The notes: generated by a model from the letters alone, not told the origin. A DNA stretch of 64,000 nt from Rhodocyclaceae bacterium (GCA_020247545.1 JADCIX010000016.1:52754-116753), one strand, 5' to 3'. Counted from the first letter of the stretch, positions 1-10,363 are shown. Numbers and translations: made by a program.

Positions 1-36
1 GGTATCCTCAAAGCGAGCGCGACAAATTAGCGGCGG

Positions 37-1467
37 CTAATCGACCTTTGCCCCGGTCTCTCCATCGAAGAAGTGCAGCGCAACCATGTCGCCCGACTCG
101 AGCGACTGGCGGCTTGTCACAAGTGTGTGTTCGGGATTCTGGCGGGTCACCATCGCATAGCCCCGACGCAGCACTTGCTGGGGATTCAACATGAGCAAGG
201 CTTGTGCGCGTTGGGCAAGCGCTTGCTGCCGCTGAGCAATGTTTGCGGTTGCGGCGCGCCGCATTGCTGCGCAGAGCGTCTTGGTGAGCACACGGTAGCG
301 CGTTAGGTCGGGCAAATTAGCCAGCCAGCGTGTCCTTGTTTGCTGCAACTGCTGCCGCCGAAGCGTACTTATGAACATTACACCGCGCTTCAGGCACCGG
401 GAGGCTTGGCTGAGATTTTCACGTTCCCGGGCGATGCGTTGCTCTGGTGAGAGCAATCCGCGAGACGCCAGGTCGACACGCTGCTGACGTTGAGCGACGA
501 GTGCGCGAATCAACTTTTCAAGATGCAGCGCGCGCTGGCGGATCGTCTCGCGCAATTTGGCGCAGTCCGGCGAGAGCATTTCGGCGGCTGCGGTCGGTGT
601 CGGCGCGCGTGCATCGGCCACAAAGTCGCAAATGGTGAAGTCGGTTTCATGCCCGACACCTGAAACAACCGGGATGCCGGTGTCTTGTTGAAACCTCAAG
701 ATCGCCCTCGCCACAGCCTCTTCGTTAAAAGACCACAAATCCTCGGCGCTGCCGCCACCCCGACAAATCAATAGCGCGTCCACTTCGTGCCGCGAGCGGG
801 CGGCATTGATGGCCGCAGCGATTTCATTGGCGGCATCCGCACCCTGCACCGCGGTCGGGTAGATGATGATGCGAGTCATCGGTGCCCTGCGCTTGAATGT
901 CGTCAACACATCTTGAAGTGCGGCGGCGTTGGGCGATGTGACGATGCCAACAATCTGCGGCATGTGCGGTACCGCCAACTTTCGCTTTTCGTCGAATAAT
1001 CCCTCACTGGCGAGTTTGCGTTTTAGGCGCTCAAAGGCTTCGAAAAGTGCGCCGACACCAGCGCGCCGCATCGCTTCGACGCCCAGTTGGAAGTCGCCGC
1101 GGGCCTCATACAAGGAGGGTAACGCGCGGACATCGACCTCGATGCCATTTTCAGGGGTAAAGGCGATACTCTGTGCGCGGTTGCGGAACATCACACAGCG
1201 GACTTGTGCGCGGTCATCCTTCAAAGAGAAATACCAATGGCCGCTGTTGGCACGCATCACGTTCGATAACTCTCCGCGTACCCAGCGCAGTTCAAAATTG
1301 GCTTCCAGCAAGCCCTTCACCCGCCGGTTGAGTTCTGAAACTGAAATTGGTTCGGATCGACCGTCGGCACCCGTGTCGAATGCGCGAACCTGTGCGAAAT
1401 CGCCGTCTGGCGCGGGGTTGCGGGGGCTCGCGGGGCGAGCAAACAAGGGTAGATCGTCTGATTCCAT
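37..1467 (-). CDS. xseA: Exodeoxyribonuclease VII large subunit
   Basis: Catalytic large subunit of exonuclease VII, a cytoplasmic nuclease that degrades single-stranded DNA to oligonucleotides together with several copies of XseB. The 476-residue product is close to the usual family length. After a variable N-terminus comes an OB-fold (about residues 40-140, with the conserved SGHWYFSLKD stretch). The catalytic core carries GIVTSPNAAALQDVL and the glycine-rich RGGGSAEDLW motif. A long helical region rich in Gln and Arg follows, as expected for the part that contacts XseB. The start is ATG on the minus strand at 1467. No xseB is in the window. The family assignment is firm. Confidence 0.97.
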   Translation of the reverse strand: MESDDLPLFARPASPRNPAPDGDFAQVRAFDTGADGRSEPISVSELNRRVKGLLEANFELRWVRGELSNVMRANSGHWYFSLKDDRAQVRCVMFRNRAQSIAFTPENGIEVDVRALPSLYEARGDFQLGVEAMRRAGVGALFEAFERLKRKLASEGLFDEKRKLAVPHMPQIVGIVTSPNAAALQDVLTTFKRRAPMTRIIIYPTAVQGADAANEIAAAINAARSRHEVDALLICRGGGSAEDLWSFNEEAVARAILRFQQDTGIPVVSGVGHETDFTICDFVADARAPTPTAAAEMLSPDCAKLRETIRQRALHLEKLIRALVAQRQQRVDLASRGLLSPEQRIARERENLSQASRCLKRGVMFISTLRRQQLQQTRTRWLANLPDLTRYRVLTKTLCAAMRRAATANIAQRQQALAQRAQALLMLNPQQVLRRGYAMVTRQNPEHTLVTSRQSLESGDMVALHFFDGETGAKVD

Positions 1468-1948
1468 CCACCGAATGCTATCACCACACAGGCTGGGTTA
1501 GCGTTTACGATTGCTGTCCGCTGGTTTGGCAAGGAACTATCGTAAGTGTATGAGAAATAAAACAATTTTTTCCGTTCAAAAAATAAGCGAAGCGGAAAAA
1601 ACCGTTACAGTTTCGTGACTTAGCGAACATTGACACGCGCAATTCACAGACTTATCCACAGCTGCTGTGGATGAAATTCAACGGTCCGTGACAAAGTGCC
1701 CGTAAGACCTGCTTTCCACGCCATAAGACTCTGGAATTGACCGTCTTTGTTAGTGCCTCATGAAAGCCCCAGTATTGCCAACCACTTTGGCGAGATCCAA
1801 ACGAGGTTCCGAGGCGAGACAAACCAGAAATGGAAGCTAGGTAGATACGTTAAACTTCATCGTTAATCTCACGCGTGTCGGTGAGTATGTGCCCGCACCC
1901 GTAAAGCGACATTCATCAAATGTTTGACAGGTATTTCTGGAGACTCAA
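1468..1948. other. Intergenic region between divergent xseA and exbB
   Basis: No convincing gene is present in this stretch of about 480 bases; short open frames here have no recognisable product. It must hold the promoters of the two divergent genes. Visible elements are an inverted repeat (TTTTTTCCG at 1566-1574 with CGGAAAAAA at 1593-1601) and a pair of inverted DnaA-box-like sequences at 1652-1674. A TTGACA hexamer at about 1924 lies too close to the exbB start to be its -35 element. Confidence 0.6.
1652..1674. promoter_or_regulatory. Inverted pair of DnaA-box-like sites
   Basis: TTATCCACA at 1652-1660 is a perfect consensus DnaA box. Five bases later TGTGGATGA at 1666-1674 is the reverse-oriented box with one mismatch. 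The pair also forms a hairpin with 8-bp arms. No dnaA, gyrB or AT-rich unwinding element is nearby, so a regulatory or titration role is more likely than an origin. The role is inferred from sequence alone. Confidence 0.4.
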
Positions 1949-2554
1949 TTGCTATCGATCATTCAAGCGGCAGGCTGGACAATTTGGTTCATCATTCTGT
2001 GTTCGGTGATTTGTTTTGCCATCATTGGCGAGCGTTTCTGGACACTGCGGCGGAAGACGGTGCTTCCACCGAACTTGTTTGCTGACACGGTCGAGGCGTT
2101 CAGGCTACAGGGCGCGACGCCTGAACTGCTTGAAAAACTCCGGGCGAATTCATTCTTGGGCCGCGTGTTCGCCGCCGGCATCGCGAATGTGAAGTCGTCG
2201 CGTGACGTTATGAAAGAATCGATGGAAGAAGCCGGCCGCGCGGTGATGGTCGACATGGAGCGCTTTCTCACCGGGCTGGGCACTATCGCTACTGTTGCAC
2301 CGTTGCTCGGACTGTTTGGCACCGTCATTGGTATGATCGATATCTTTGGTGCGAGCGGCCCTCAGGGGCAGAATCCAGCGCAACTTGCGTTGGGGATTTC
2401 AGTTGCCCTCTACAACACGGCTGCCGGTATCGCGGTAGCGGTCCCGGCGTTGATTTTTTATCGGCACTTTCGCGGCAAGGTTGATGTGATGGTCATCGAT
2501 ATGGAACAGCAGGGCATTAAGCTCGTAGAGACGCTGCACGGAGAACGCAAGTGA
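1949..2554 (+). CDS. exbB: MotA/TolQ/ExbB proton channel family protein
   Basis: Inner-membrane proton channel subunit that, with ExbD, harnesses the proton motive force, classically to energise TonB-dependent transport or envelope functions. The 201-residue protein has a first membrane segment at about residues 7-25 (GWTIWFIILCSVICFAII). The hallmark TolQ/ExbB region follows at about 110-180, with TIATVAPLLGLFGTVIGMI and a last helix NTAAGIAVAVPALIFY. The start is TTG, chosen because TCTGGAGA lies five bases upstream and the protein then begins at the expected place. The stop overlaps the exbD GTG, so the two are translationally coupled. No tonB is adjacent; a TolQ-like role is possible. Confidence 0.93.
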   Translation: MLSIIQAAGWTIWFIILCSVICFAIIGERFWTLRRKTVLPPNLFADTVEAFRLQGATPELLEKLRANSFLGRVFAAGIANVKSSRDVMKESMEEAGRAVMVDMERFLTGLGTIATVAPLLGLFGTVIGMIDIFGASGPQGQNPAQLALGISVALYNTAAGIAVAVPALIFYRHFRGKVDVMVIDMEQQGIKLVETLHGERK

Positions 2555-2979
2555 ACTTTCGCCGCGGGCGAGCCCGCGAAGAGCCGGAAATCAATTTCAT
2601 CCCGCTGATTGACTTGCTGCTCGTCATTCTGATCTTTGTGATGGTCACTACCACCTACTCGAAGTACGCCGAGTTGCAAATCAATTTGCCCGAGGCGTCG
2701 GCTGAGAAGGCACCGGACCGACCGCAGGTTCTCAACATTGCAGTCGACGCGAACGGCAAATACGCAATAAATAACGTCGCGACCAACTTCAACGGCATCC
2801 CGGCTTTTGCCAATGCCCTGCGTGAAGCTGCGGCTGCCGGACAGATGAAAGATCCGGTGATCGCGATCGGCGCGGACGCCGGTGCGACTCATCAAGCGGT
2901 CGTGAATGTGATGGAAGCCGCCCGGGTGGTTGGATTCACCAAAATTTCGTTCACCACGCAAACCAAGAGCGGCAAGTAA
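2551..2979 (+). CDS. exbD: ExbD/TolR family biopolymer transport protein
   Basis: Partner of the upstream ExbB. It is a small protein with one N-terminal membrane helix (about residues 16-36, FIPLIDLLLVILIFVMVTT) and a periplasmic domain. The conserved Asp in the helix (PLIDLLL) is the residue that carries protons in this family. The 142-residue length is typical. The GTG start at 2551 overlaps the exbB stop (GTGA). LpxK follows eight bases after the stop, an arrangement common in betaproteobacteria, where these genes form an envelope-related operon. I cannot tell from sequence which TonB or Tol partner it serves. Confidence 0.93.
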   Translation: MNFRRGRAREEPEINFIPLIDLLLVILIFVMVTTTYSKYAELQINLPEASAEKAPDRPQVLNIAVDANGKYAINNVATNFNGIPAFANALREAAAAGQMKDPVIAIGADAGATHQAVVNVMEAARVVGFTKISFTTQTKSGK

Positions 2980-2986
2980 CGTTGCC

Positions 2987-4114
2987 ATGGCACGGCTCGA
3001 AGCATTCTTGTTACGAGAATGGCAGCGTGTGTCTGGCTGGCAGCTTTTTCTACAGCCAGTATCGTGGGCTTTTCAACTCCTAGTTTGGGTGCGCCGCAAA
3101 GCATTCGCGTCGGGCATCCTTCGTTCCCGTCGGCCAGGCTGTCCCGTCATCGTCGTCGGTAACATCAGCGTTGGCGGTACGGGCAAGACGCCGTTGGTGC
3201 TCGCACTCGTGGCGTTTCTGCAGCGGCAGGGCAAAACGCCCGGCATTCTTACCCGCGGCTATATGCCGAGGTTACGCTCGCGGGTGCCCGCCGCGGGTTC
3301 GGTGATTCACGTGATTCCACAAGCCACACCTTCGAAGAACCCGGCCTTCTCTGATGAGGCGGTTTTGCTCAGCGAATGCTCCAGCGCGCTGGTGTTTGCG
3401 GGCGCAAATCGTGTGGCGGTGGCCGCGACGCTGTTGCAACGTTACCCATCAACCGATGTACTTGTTTGTGATGACGGACTACAACACTATGCGTTGCAGC
3501 GGGATATCGAAATTGCCGTGGTTGACGCCAGCCGGGGATTTGGCAATGGCTTCTGTCTACCGGCGGGGCCACTGCGTGAACCAATTACTCGCCTCGCATG
3601 TGTCGATTGCATTGTGCTGAATGGGGCGAGCAATGACGGCCAGTTCCAAGCAAAAATGCCCGAAGAGGCCGGTCGAATGGAGAGTTTGGCCTTACAACTT
3701 TCCGCCATTAATGTGCCGGTTTTCGAGATGACCTACGCCGATGCGCGAATGCGTCAACTCGGTGTTGGTCAAGCCAATGCCCCATATCTGTCACCGACGG
3801 CGTTTTGTGACTTGCACCAGGGTAAACGCATCGTCGCCATTGCCGGCATCGGTAATCCGCAACGGTTTTTTACCCAACTGGCTTCACTCGGCGTGGTGTT
3901 GGCGGGAAAGCTCGCGTTTCCCGACCACCACCCGTTTGAAATTAGCGATCTACGAAGTATTGATGCCGACATTATCCTGATGACGGAAAAGGACGCAGTA
4001 AAATGCCGAATGTTTGCTGCATTGGACAAAAGGTTATGGTCGATGCGCGTTGATGCCAAACTCCCCGAGGCTTTTTTTGATTTTGTGTTGAAGAAACTTG
4101 CCCATGCCACTTGA
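2987..4114 (+). CDS. lpxK: Tetraacyldisaccharide 4'-kinase
   Basis: Phosphorylates the 4' position of the lipid A disaccharide precursor at the inner membrane, giving lipid IVA. The 375-residue protein has an N-terminal membrane-associated helix. A Walker A motif ([12 protein letters not shown], around residues 58-69) and the downstream [12 protein letters not shown] motif, characteristic of LpxK, are both present. I place the start at the ATG at 2987, seven bases after the exbD stop; the frame is open further upstream into exbD, but family members begin here ([13 protein letters not shown]). Its 3' end overlaps the next gene by 11 bases. It sits in an envelope biogenesis operon with kdsB. 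Confidence 0.96.
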   Translation: MARLEAFLLREWQRVSGWQLFLQPVSWAFQLLVWVRRKAFASGILRSRRPGCPVIVVGNISVGGTGKTPLVLALVAFLQRQGKTPGILTRGYMPRLRSRVPAAGSVIHVIPQATPSKNPAFSDEAVLLSECSSALVFAGANRVAVAATLLQRYPSTDVLVCDDGLQHYALQRDIEIAVVDASRGFGNGFCLPAGPLREPITRLACVDCIVLNGASNDGQFQAKMPEEAGRMESLALQLSAINVPVFEMTYADARMRQLGVGQANAPYLSPTAFCDLHQGKRIVAIAGIGNPQRFFTQLASLGVVLAGKLAFPDHHPFEISDLRSIDADIILMTEKDAVKCRMFAALDKRLWSMRVDAKLPEAFFDFVLKKLAHAT

Positions 4115-4295
4115 TCCGAAATTGTTAGAAATATTGGTCTGTCCGCTCACAAAAGGGCCGCTGACTATGTCGGCTGATAGGCAGGAACTGATTTCGTGGT
4201 CGGCTCGCTTGGCGTACCCCATCCGCGACGGTATCCCCATCATGCTGGTAGATGAGGCGCGTGAACTCGGTATCGACGAAGAGCGAACATCTTAG
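4104..4295 (+). CDS. Trm112 family protein
   Basis: Small 63-residue protein of the Trm112/YcaR family. It begins with the conserved [19 protein letters not shown], where the zinc-ribbon position has one cysteine, as is common in bacterial members. It ends in the typical [18 protein letters not shown] segment. In bacteria it is nearly always encoded between lpxK and kdsB, as here; eukaryotic homologues activate methyltransferases, but the bacterial role is unsettled. The ATG at 4104 is preferred to a TTG six bases upstream. It overlaps both neighbours (11 bases with lpxK, one base with kdsB), suggesting tight translational coupling. Confidence 0.93.
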   Translation: MPLDPKLLEILVCPLTKGPLTMSADRQELISWSARLAYPIRDGIPIMLVDEARELGIDEERTS

Positions 4296-5077
4296 TGCTT
4301 GAGTTCATCTGCGTCATTCCCGCGCGCCTTGGATCGACAAGACTGCCAAATAAGCCACTTGCGGATATTGGCGGCAAGCCAATGGTGGTGCATGTCGCAG
4401 AGCGCGCGCACGCCTCTGGAGCGAGTGCGGTTTACGTAGCAACCGACCATCGGGATGTGCAGACCGCGTGTGAGTCACACGGAGTGGCGGCATTGATCAC
4501 GCGCAGCGATCATGCCTCCGGTACTGATCGGATCGCCGAAGTGGCGACGCGCCTTGGGCTAGCGGCGGACGCCATTGTGGTGAATGTACAAGGCGATGAG
4601 CCCCTGATTGCGCCAAAGTTGATCGCCTCGGTCGCGCGGACGCTAAGTCAGACAGATGGTGCGGCGATCGCAACGGCGGCGCATGCTATCGAGTGGGCGG
4701 CCGATTTCCTTAACCCGAACGTCGTCAAAGTGGTCAGAAATGAAACGGGTATTGCCCAATATTTTAGCCGCGCCCCCATTCCGTTCCCTCGCGACGAAGC
4801 GGAGGCGGTTGCCGCGGCGGCGGCTAATGCGCAGCGCCTGCCAGTGTCGGTAACAGCGCTGCGGCACATCGGTATTTATGCCTATCGCGCCAGATTCCTG
4901 AGTCGATATGCCAGTTTGATGCCAGTAGACGCCGAGCGACTCGAGGCGCTGGAGCAGCTTCGCGCGATGTTTCACGGTTACACAATCGCTGTGCTGGATT
5001 GGCAGGGGGAGACGCCGCCCGGCGTTGATACTGCGGCCGACCTCGAACGGGTGCGGGCGCGTCTTGCCGGCGGGTGA
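4295..5077 (+). CDS. kdsB: 3-deoxy-manno-octulosonate cytidylyltransferase (CMP-KDO synthetase)
   Basis: Activates KDO with CTP to give CMP-KDO, the donor for the lipopolysaccharide inner core; a cytoplasmic enzyme. The 260-residue product has the nucleotide-binding start IPARLGSTRLPNKPLADI, the VQGDEPLI motif that binds metal and nucleotide, and the typical HIGIYAYR segment. The GTG start at 4295 shares a base with the preceding TAG stop. It belongs to the same run as exbBD, lpxK and the Trm112 gene. Family and length agree, so the call is firm. Confidence 0.97.
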   Translation: MLEFICVIPARLGSTRLPNKPLADIGGKPMVVHVAERAHASGASAVYVATDHRDVQTACESHGVAALITRSDHASGTDRIAEVATRLGLAADAIVVNVQGDEPLIAPKLIASVARTLSQTDGAAIATAAHAIEWAADFLNPNVVKVVRNETGIAQYFSRAPIPFPRDEAEAVAAAAANAQRLPVSVTALRHIGIYAYRARFLSRYASLMPVDAERLEALEQLRAMFHGYTIAVLDWQGETPPGVDTAADLERVRARLAGG

Positions 5078-5146
5078 ATGACATCAAAGCCCACCGGCAG
5101 GCAAACACGGTAAAATTTCGTCTTCTCGTAAAACTAAAAAAGGTAG

Positions 5147-5803
<657 letters not shown>

Positions 5804-5820
5804 GCATGGGTGCGCGCACC

Positions 5821-7092
5821 ATGGCTGTAGCCACGCCCAAGAATGCGTTCTACGCCCAGTCTGGCGGTGTGACCTCTGTCATTAATGTTTCTGCGCAAGC
5901 CGTTATCGAAACCGCGCGCAAGTACCCGAAAAAAATCGGCAAAGTCTATGCGGGTCGCAACGGCATCATCGGCGCACTCACGGAAGACTTAATCGATACC
6001 TCCAAAGAGTCGCTCGCCAATATCAAAGCCCTCGGCCACACGCCCGCCGGCGCGTTCGGCTCGTGCCGCTACAAGTTGAAGTCACTTGAACAAAATCGCC
6101 GCGAATACGAGCGCTTGATCGCGGTCTTCAAAGCGCACGACATCGGCTATTTTTTCTACAACGGCGGCGGTGACTCTGCCGATACCTGCTTAAAGATTTC
6201 GCAGCTGTCCGAATCGATGGGTTACCCGCTGGTCGCTGTGCACGTGCCGAAAACGGTGGATAACGATCTGCCGATTACCGATTGCTCGCCTGGCTTCGGC
6301 TCAGTTGCCAAGTATGTCGCGGTATCGATGCGGGAGGCTGGGTTAGATGTCGCTTCAATGGCAAAGACCTCTACCAAGGTATTTGTGTTCGAGGTGATGG
6401 GTCGTCACGCCGGTTGGATTGCCGCCGCGACGGGGCTCGCCGCCGAACATGTCGGCGAAGCGCCACATATCATCTTGTTCCCCGAAATCGTTTTCGACCC
6501 GAAAAGATTCATCGCCAAAGTTGACGCGACGGTCGAGAAATATGGCTATTGTGCGGTCGGTGTGTCAGAGGGCATTCGCGGCGCGGATGGAAAATTTGTT
6601 GCAGAGTCAGGTCTAGTCGATGCGTTTGGCCATTCGCAGTTGGGCGGCGTTGCCCCTGCGATTGCCGATTTGGTTAAACGTGAACTCAAACTCAAGCACC
6701 ACTGGGCAGTCGCTGATTACCTACAGCGGGCAGGGCGCCATATCGCATCAAGGACCGATGTGGAACAAACCTACGCGCTGGGTAAGGCCGCCGTCGAATT
6801 CGCCGTCAAAGGTATGAACGGCGTCATGCCCGCCATCAAGCGTTTATCTAGCAAACCCTACAAATGGGAAATCATCGCTGCGCCGCTTGCGAAGGTGGCG
6901 AACCACGAAAAGAAGATGCCGCGAGACTATATTGCGAAGGACGGCTTTCACATCACGCAAAAATGTCGCAACTATCTATCTCCGCTGATTATCGGCGAAG
7001 ACTATCCTCCCTATCGCAATGGTCTACCTGCGTACGTGAGGTTGAAGAATCCGGCTGTCAAGAAAAAGCTTTCGCCTTTCTCGCTGGGTTAG
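5821..7092 (+). CDS. pfp: Pyrophosphate-dependent 6-phosphofructokinase
   Basis: Phosphofructokinase family enzyme interconverting fructose 6-phosphate and fructose 1,6-bisphosphate, probably with pyrophosphate as phosphate donor. The 423 residues include YNGGGDSADTC, where an Asp takes the place of the second Gly of the ATP-enzyme GGDGS motif; that Asp is the accepted sign of pyrophosphate use. PKTVDNDLPITDCSPGFGS supplies the substrate and catalytic motif, and MGRHAGWIAA follows. Starts at 5806 and 5821 are both in frame; MAVATPKNAFYAQSGG at 5821 matches family N-termini better. Its reversible reaction pairs well with the proton-pumping pyrophosphatase at 50.8 kb. Confidence 0.92.
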   Translation: MAVATPKNAFYAQSGGVTSVINVSAQAVIETARKYPKKIGKVYAGRNGIIGALTEDLIDTSKESLANIKALGHTPAGAFGSCRYKLKSLEQNRREYERLIAVFKAHDIGYFFYNGGGDSADTCLKISQLSESMGYPLVAVHVPKTVDNDLPITDCSPGFGSVAKYVAVSMREAGLDVASMAKTSTKVFVFEVMGRHAGWIAAATGLAAEHVGEAPHIILFPEIVFDPKRFIAKVDATVEKYGYCAVGVSEGIRGADGKFVAESGLVDAFGHSQLGGVAPAIADLVKRELKLKHHWAVADYLQRAGRHIASRTDVEQTYALGKAAVEFAVKGMNGVMPAIKRLSSKPYKWEIIAAPLAKVANHEKKMPRDYIAKDGFHITQKCRNYLSPLIIGEDYPPYRNGLPAYVRLKNPAVKKKLSPFSLG

Positions 7093-7134
7093 CCGTTCTG
7101 GCATACGACACAGCAGGTGTTCGCACAAGCTGGA

Positions 7135-7551
7135 TCAGTGCGCCTTGCCTCGGAGCTTGGGTTTTGCCTTGGCTTTCATTTGCCCGGTGGCGCGCATTTC
7201 CTCCTGATGCTTAGTCAAGCGCCTTTCGCGGGGCTTTTTCGGTGATAGCGCAGCCTTTACCCGGGCATTTACTTTTTCTGGGTTTTCACGCCAAACTATT
7301 AGTATCTTGCCGATCAACTGAACAGGTGCAGCCGCCAAGGCGTCGCACAGCTCCGCCATCCAAGCAACGCGTTGCTCTCGGTCCTCACTATTGGCGCGTA
7401 TTTTGATCAGTTCATGCGCCTTTAGCGTTCGATCAATCTCGCGGATGACGCTGGCAGAAAGGCCGTTGTCGCCGATGATTACCAGCGGATCGATGGTGTG
7501 AGCACGTGCTTTCAGGGCTTGCCGCGCAGTAGGGGATAATGTGATTTTCAT
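7135..7551 (-). CDS. yhbY: YhbY family RNA-binding protein (CRM domain)
   Basis: Small RNA-binding protein associated with the large ribosomal subunit precursor in other bacteria. The CRM domain fills about residues 1-97 (LKARAHTIDPLVIIGDNGLS, then LKAHELIKIR). The remaining 40 residues are a basic tail rich in Lys and Arg (KPRERRLTKHQEEMRATGQ), so the protein is longer than E. coli YhbY. It is divergent from rlmE, a conserved arrangement in proteobacteria. Its 3' end lies 42 bases from the pfp stop, so the two genes converge. Confidence 0.94.
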   Translation of the reverse strand: MKITLSPTARQALKARAHTIDPLVIIGDNGLSASVIREIDRTLKAHELIKIRANSEDREQRVAWMAELCDALAAAPVQLIGKILIVWRENPEKVNARVKAALSPKKPRERRLTKHQEEMRATGQMKAKAKPKLRGKAH

Positions 7552-7664
7552 CGCATAAGTATATCGTTGGCACCAGCCGCTTAGGAGCTTGGCGCCACTT
7601 GCAATGCTGTTCCAGCATTTTTTATGGTGTTTGCCGCCGCACTAATCCTATGAGATTTGAGTAA

Positions 7665-8330
7665 ATGTCCAACGCCCGCCCGAAAAACAGCCGAGACTGG
7701 ATCAAGCGCCACTTGTCCGACCCCTACGTCAAGAAGGCGAATGATGAGGGATATCGCTCACGGGCAGTGTACAAACTGCAAGAAATCGACAACGCTGAGA
7801 AACTCATCAAGCCAGGAATGGTCATCGTTGACCTGGGCTCCGCGCCGGGTGGTTGGTCGCAGATGGCAATTAAGAAGAATGGCAGCAATGGCAAAGTCGT
7901 GGCGATCGATATGTTGCCGATGGAGCCGATTGAAGGGGTGCACTTCATCGAAGCGGATTTCTCGCTGGATGCGGGCTTGAGCGCGGTTGTTGCGGCGATT
8001 GAAAACCAGCCGGTAGATCTTGTCATTTCAGATATGGCCCCCAACCTCACAGGAGTGGTGATTACCGACCAAGCGCGTTTGTACAGCCTAGGCGAGTTAG
8101 CTCTGGAGTTTGCGGTACGATTTTTGAAACCAAACGGTTCTTTCTTGGTCAAGGTATTTCAAGGTGATGGATTCGAACCGTTCGTCAAATTGCTCCGGTC
8201 GCGATTTGTCAAAGTTGGAGCGAAAAAGCCTGACGCATCACGGGATGAAAGCCGGGAAGTGTATTTGCTCGCAAGGGGACTTAAACGTCCGGCAGCGGCA
8301 TCTGACGCGGGTTGGCGCGAAATCGACTAA
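7665..8330 (+). CDS. rlmE: 23S rRNA (uridine-2'-O-)-methyltransferase
   Basis: FtsJ/RrmJ-type enzyme that methylates the 2'-O of a single uridine in the 23S rRNA A-loop using S-adenosylmethionine. The 221 residues have the SAM motif VDLGSAPGGWSQ. The K-D-K-E catalytic tetrad is visible as YRSRAVYKL, ISDMAPNLTG, FLVKVFQG and SREVYLLARG. The ATG at 7665 follows a 113-base gap from divergent yhbY. ftsH begins 55 bases downstream, as in many proteobacteria, so the two are probably co-transcribed. Confidence 0.97.
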   Translation: MSNARPKNSRDWIKRHLSDPYVKKANDEGYRSRAVYKLQEIDNAEKLIKPGMVIVDLGSAPGGWSQMAIKKNGSNGKVVAIDMLPMEPIEGVHFIEADFSLDAGLSAVVAAIENQPVDLVISDMAPNLTGVVITDQARLYSLGELALEFAVRFLKPNGSFLVKVFQGDGFEPFVKLLRSRFVKVGAKKPDASRDESREVYLLARGLKRPAAASDAGWREID

Positions 8331-8385
8331 GAGAGTAAGATTGATGCCCCGCGTATAGGCGCGGTGGTCGAAGAGAGGTGGACGA

Positions 8386-10311
8386 GTGAATAACAATTGG
8401 ATCAAGGGTATAGGCGTGTGGCTCGTTGTTGGCATTGTGCTGATGATGGTGTTCATGCAGCTTACGGGCAAGAGCGCACCGCGCGAGCAGATGGACTACT
8501 CGGTCATGATGAGTGAAGCCAAGAATGGCAACATTGATCGCGTCCGCGAGGAGGGGCCGCGCACCGTTCGTGTGTTCACGCGCGACAATAAACAATTTGT
8601 TGCTTATCTTCCCGGCAACTTGTTCACTTGGGACGATCTGCTGCGTGCCGGTGTAAAGATTGAAGCCAAGGCACCGGAGGAGCAGTCTTTCCTGATGCAG
8701 ATATTTATTTCTTGGTTCCCGATGCTGTTGCTTATCGGCGTATGGTTGTATTTCATGCGAACCATGCAGGGTGGCGGCAAGGGAGGAGCCTTCTCCTTCG
8801 GTAAGAGTCGGGCACGGATGCTGGACGAAAACACCAATCCAATTACCTTTGCCGATGTTGCCGGTGTTGACGAGGCAAAGGAAGAAGTCGGTGAGTTGGT
8901 TGATTTTCTTCGTGACCCATCAAGATTTCAAAAGCTCGGCGGTCGCATTCCACGCGGTGTTCTCATGGTGGGCTCGCCTGGAACCGGTAAAACCTTGCTG
9001 GCGCGGGCGATTGCTGGCGAGGCGAAGGTTCCGTTTTTCTCGATTTCCGGTTCTGACTTTGTCGAAATGTTTGTTGGCGTCGGTGCAGCGCGCGTGCGTG
9101 ACATGTTTGAGCAAGCCAAGAAGAATGCGCCCTGCATCATTTTTATCGATGAGATTGATGCCGTTGGTCGTCAGCGCGGAGCTGGTCTGGGTGGCGGCAA
9201 CGATGAACGTGAGCAAACGCTCAACCAGTTATTGGTGGAAATGGACGGGTTCGAGGGTACTGCAGGCGTGATCGTGATCGCGGCGACCAATAGACCAGAC
9301 GTTCTGGACCCGGCGTTGTTGCGACCGGGAAGGTTTGACCGCCAAGTGGTTGTCCCCCTTCCTGATATTCGCGGCCGTGAGCAAATTCTTATCGTGCATA
9401 TGCGTAAGGTTCCGATTGCGCCGGACGTGGTGGCTGAAGTGATCGCGCGAGGCACGCCTGGAATGTCCGGTGCTGACCTCGCCAATTTGGTGAACGAAGC
9501 CGCGCTATTCGCTGCACGTGCGGCAAAGCGTCTGGTTGACATGGAGGATTTCGAGCGGGCGAAAGACAAAATCATGATGGGTGCCGAGCGCCGTTCCATG
9601 GTCATGCCAGAGGAAGAGCGGATGAACACGGCTTACCACGAGTCCGGACATGCGTTACTCGGCTACCTGCTGCCAAAATCAGACCCGGTGCACAAGGTGA
9701 CCATCATTCCACGTGGCCGTGCGCTGGGTGTGACCGTACAACTGCCGGAGCAGGACCGGTATGCCTATGATCGCGAATATCTGCTGAATCGTATCGCCGT
9801 CTTGTTCGGCGGTCGTATCGCCGAAGAAGTCTTCATGAATCAAATGACGACGGGTGCGTCGAACGATTTCGAGCGCGCCACCCAGATTGCGCGGGACATG
9901 GTGACACGTTATGGCATGTCGGATGCCTTAGGCACGATGGTCTACGCGGAGAACGAAGGTGAAGTGTTCTTGGGCCGCTCTGTCACGCGTCAGACCAGCG
10001 TGTCAGAGGAGACGCAGCGCAAGGTTGATGGTGAAATTCGTCGCATCATCGACGAGCAGTACGCACTGGCGCGCAAGCTCATCGAGGAAAACCGCGACAA
10101 GATCGAAGCGATGACCAAAGCGCTGCTTGAGTTTGAGACGATTGATGCCGACCAAATCAAGGACATCATGGAAGGGCGCGAAGTCCGCGCGCCCAAGCCC
10201 TCCACCATGCGTTTTCAATCGAAGCGTGACGGTGACGGTGCCAGCGGTGGATCTGCCGAAGCGGCGAAACCGGCGGTGAAGGAGCCACCTGCCGCAGAAG
10301 GTGTGCAATAG
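8386..10311 (+). CDS. ftsH: ATP-dependent zinc metalloprotease FtsH
   Basis: Membrane-anchored AAA+ protease that degrades misfolded membrane proteins and regulatory proteins. The 641 residues contain two N-terminal membrane segments (about 5-22 and 103-123) flanking a periplasmic domain. Next is the AAA+ module with Walker A GSPGTGKT (about 196-203), Walker [14 protein letters not shown] and the second region of homology. The zinc site HESGH lies near residue 418. The start is GTG. The C-terminal tail is Ala, Pro and Gly rich. A rho-independent terminator follows immediately. Confidence 0.98.
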   Translation: MNNNWIKGIGVWLVVGIVLMMVFMQLTGKSAPREQMDYSVMMSEAKNGNIDRVREEGPRTVRVFTRDNKQFVAYLPGNLFTWDDLLRAGVKIEAKAPEEQSFLMQIFISWFPMLLLIGVWLYFMRTMQGGGKGGAFSFGKSRARMLDENTNPITFADVAGVDEAKEEVGELVDFLRDPSRFQKLGGRIPRGVLMVGSPGTGKTLLARAIAGEAKVPFFSISGSDFVEMFVGVGAARVRDMFEQAKKNAPCIIFIDEIDAVGRQRGAGLGGGNDEREQTLNQLLVEMDGFEGTAGVIVIAATNRPDVLDPALLRPGRFDRQVVVPLPDIRGREQILIVHMRKVPIAPDVVAEVIARGTPGMSGADLANLVNEAALFAARAAKRLVDMEDFERAKDKIMMGAERRSMVMPEEERMNTAYHESGHALLGYLLPKSDPVHKVTIIPRGRALGVTVQLPEQDRYAYDREYLLNRIAVLFGGRIAEEVFMNQMTTGASNDFERATQIARDMVTRYGMSDALGTMVYAENEGEVFLGRSVTRQTSVSEETQRKVDGEIRRIIDEQYALARKLIEENRDKIEAMTKALLEFETIDADQIKDIMEGREVRAPKPSTMRFQSKRDGDGASGGSAEAAKPAVKEPPAAEGVQ

Positions 10312-10335
10312 CGGCTGTTGTACTTGGTATTGGTA

Positions 10336-10363
10336 ACGGGCGGACTTCCGCCCGTTTCTTTTT
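10336..10363 (+). terminator. Rho-independent terminator after ftsH
   Basis: An 8-bp perfect stem (ACGGGCGG at 10336-10343 with CCGCCCGT at 10348-10355) has a four-base loop and is followed by TTCTTTTT. It separates ftsH from folP, which starts 13 bases further on, so folP is either read through or has a promoter inside ftsH. Confidence 0.85.

Noticed and set aside
929..1501. A 190-codon plus-strand frame opposite xseA
   Set aside because: It is antisense to a confidently identified gene, with composition of a shadow frame and no domain.
1468..1948. Replication origin suggested by the DnaA boxes
   Set aside because: There are only two boxes, no AT-rich unwinding region and no origin-associated genes.
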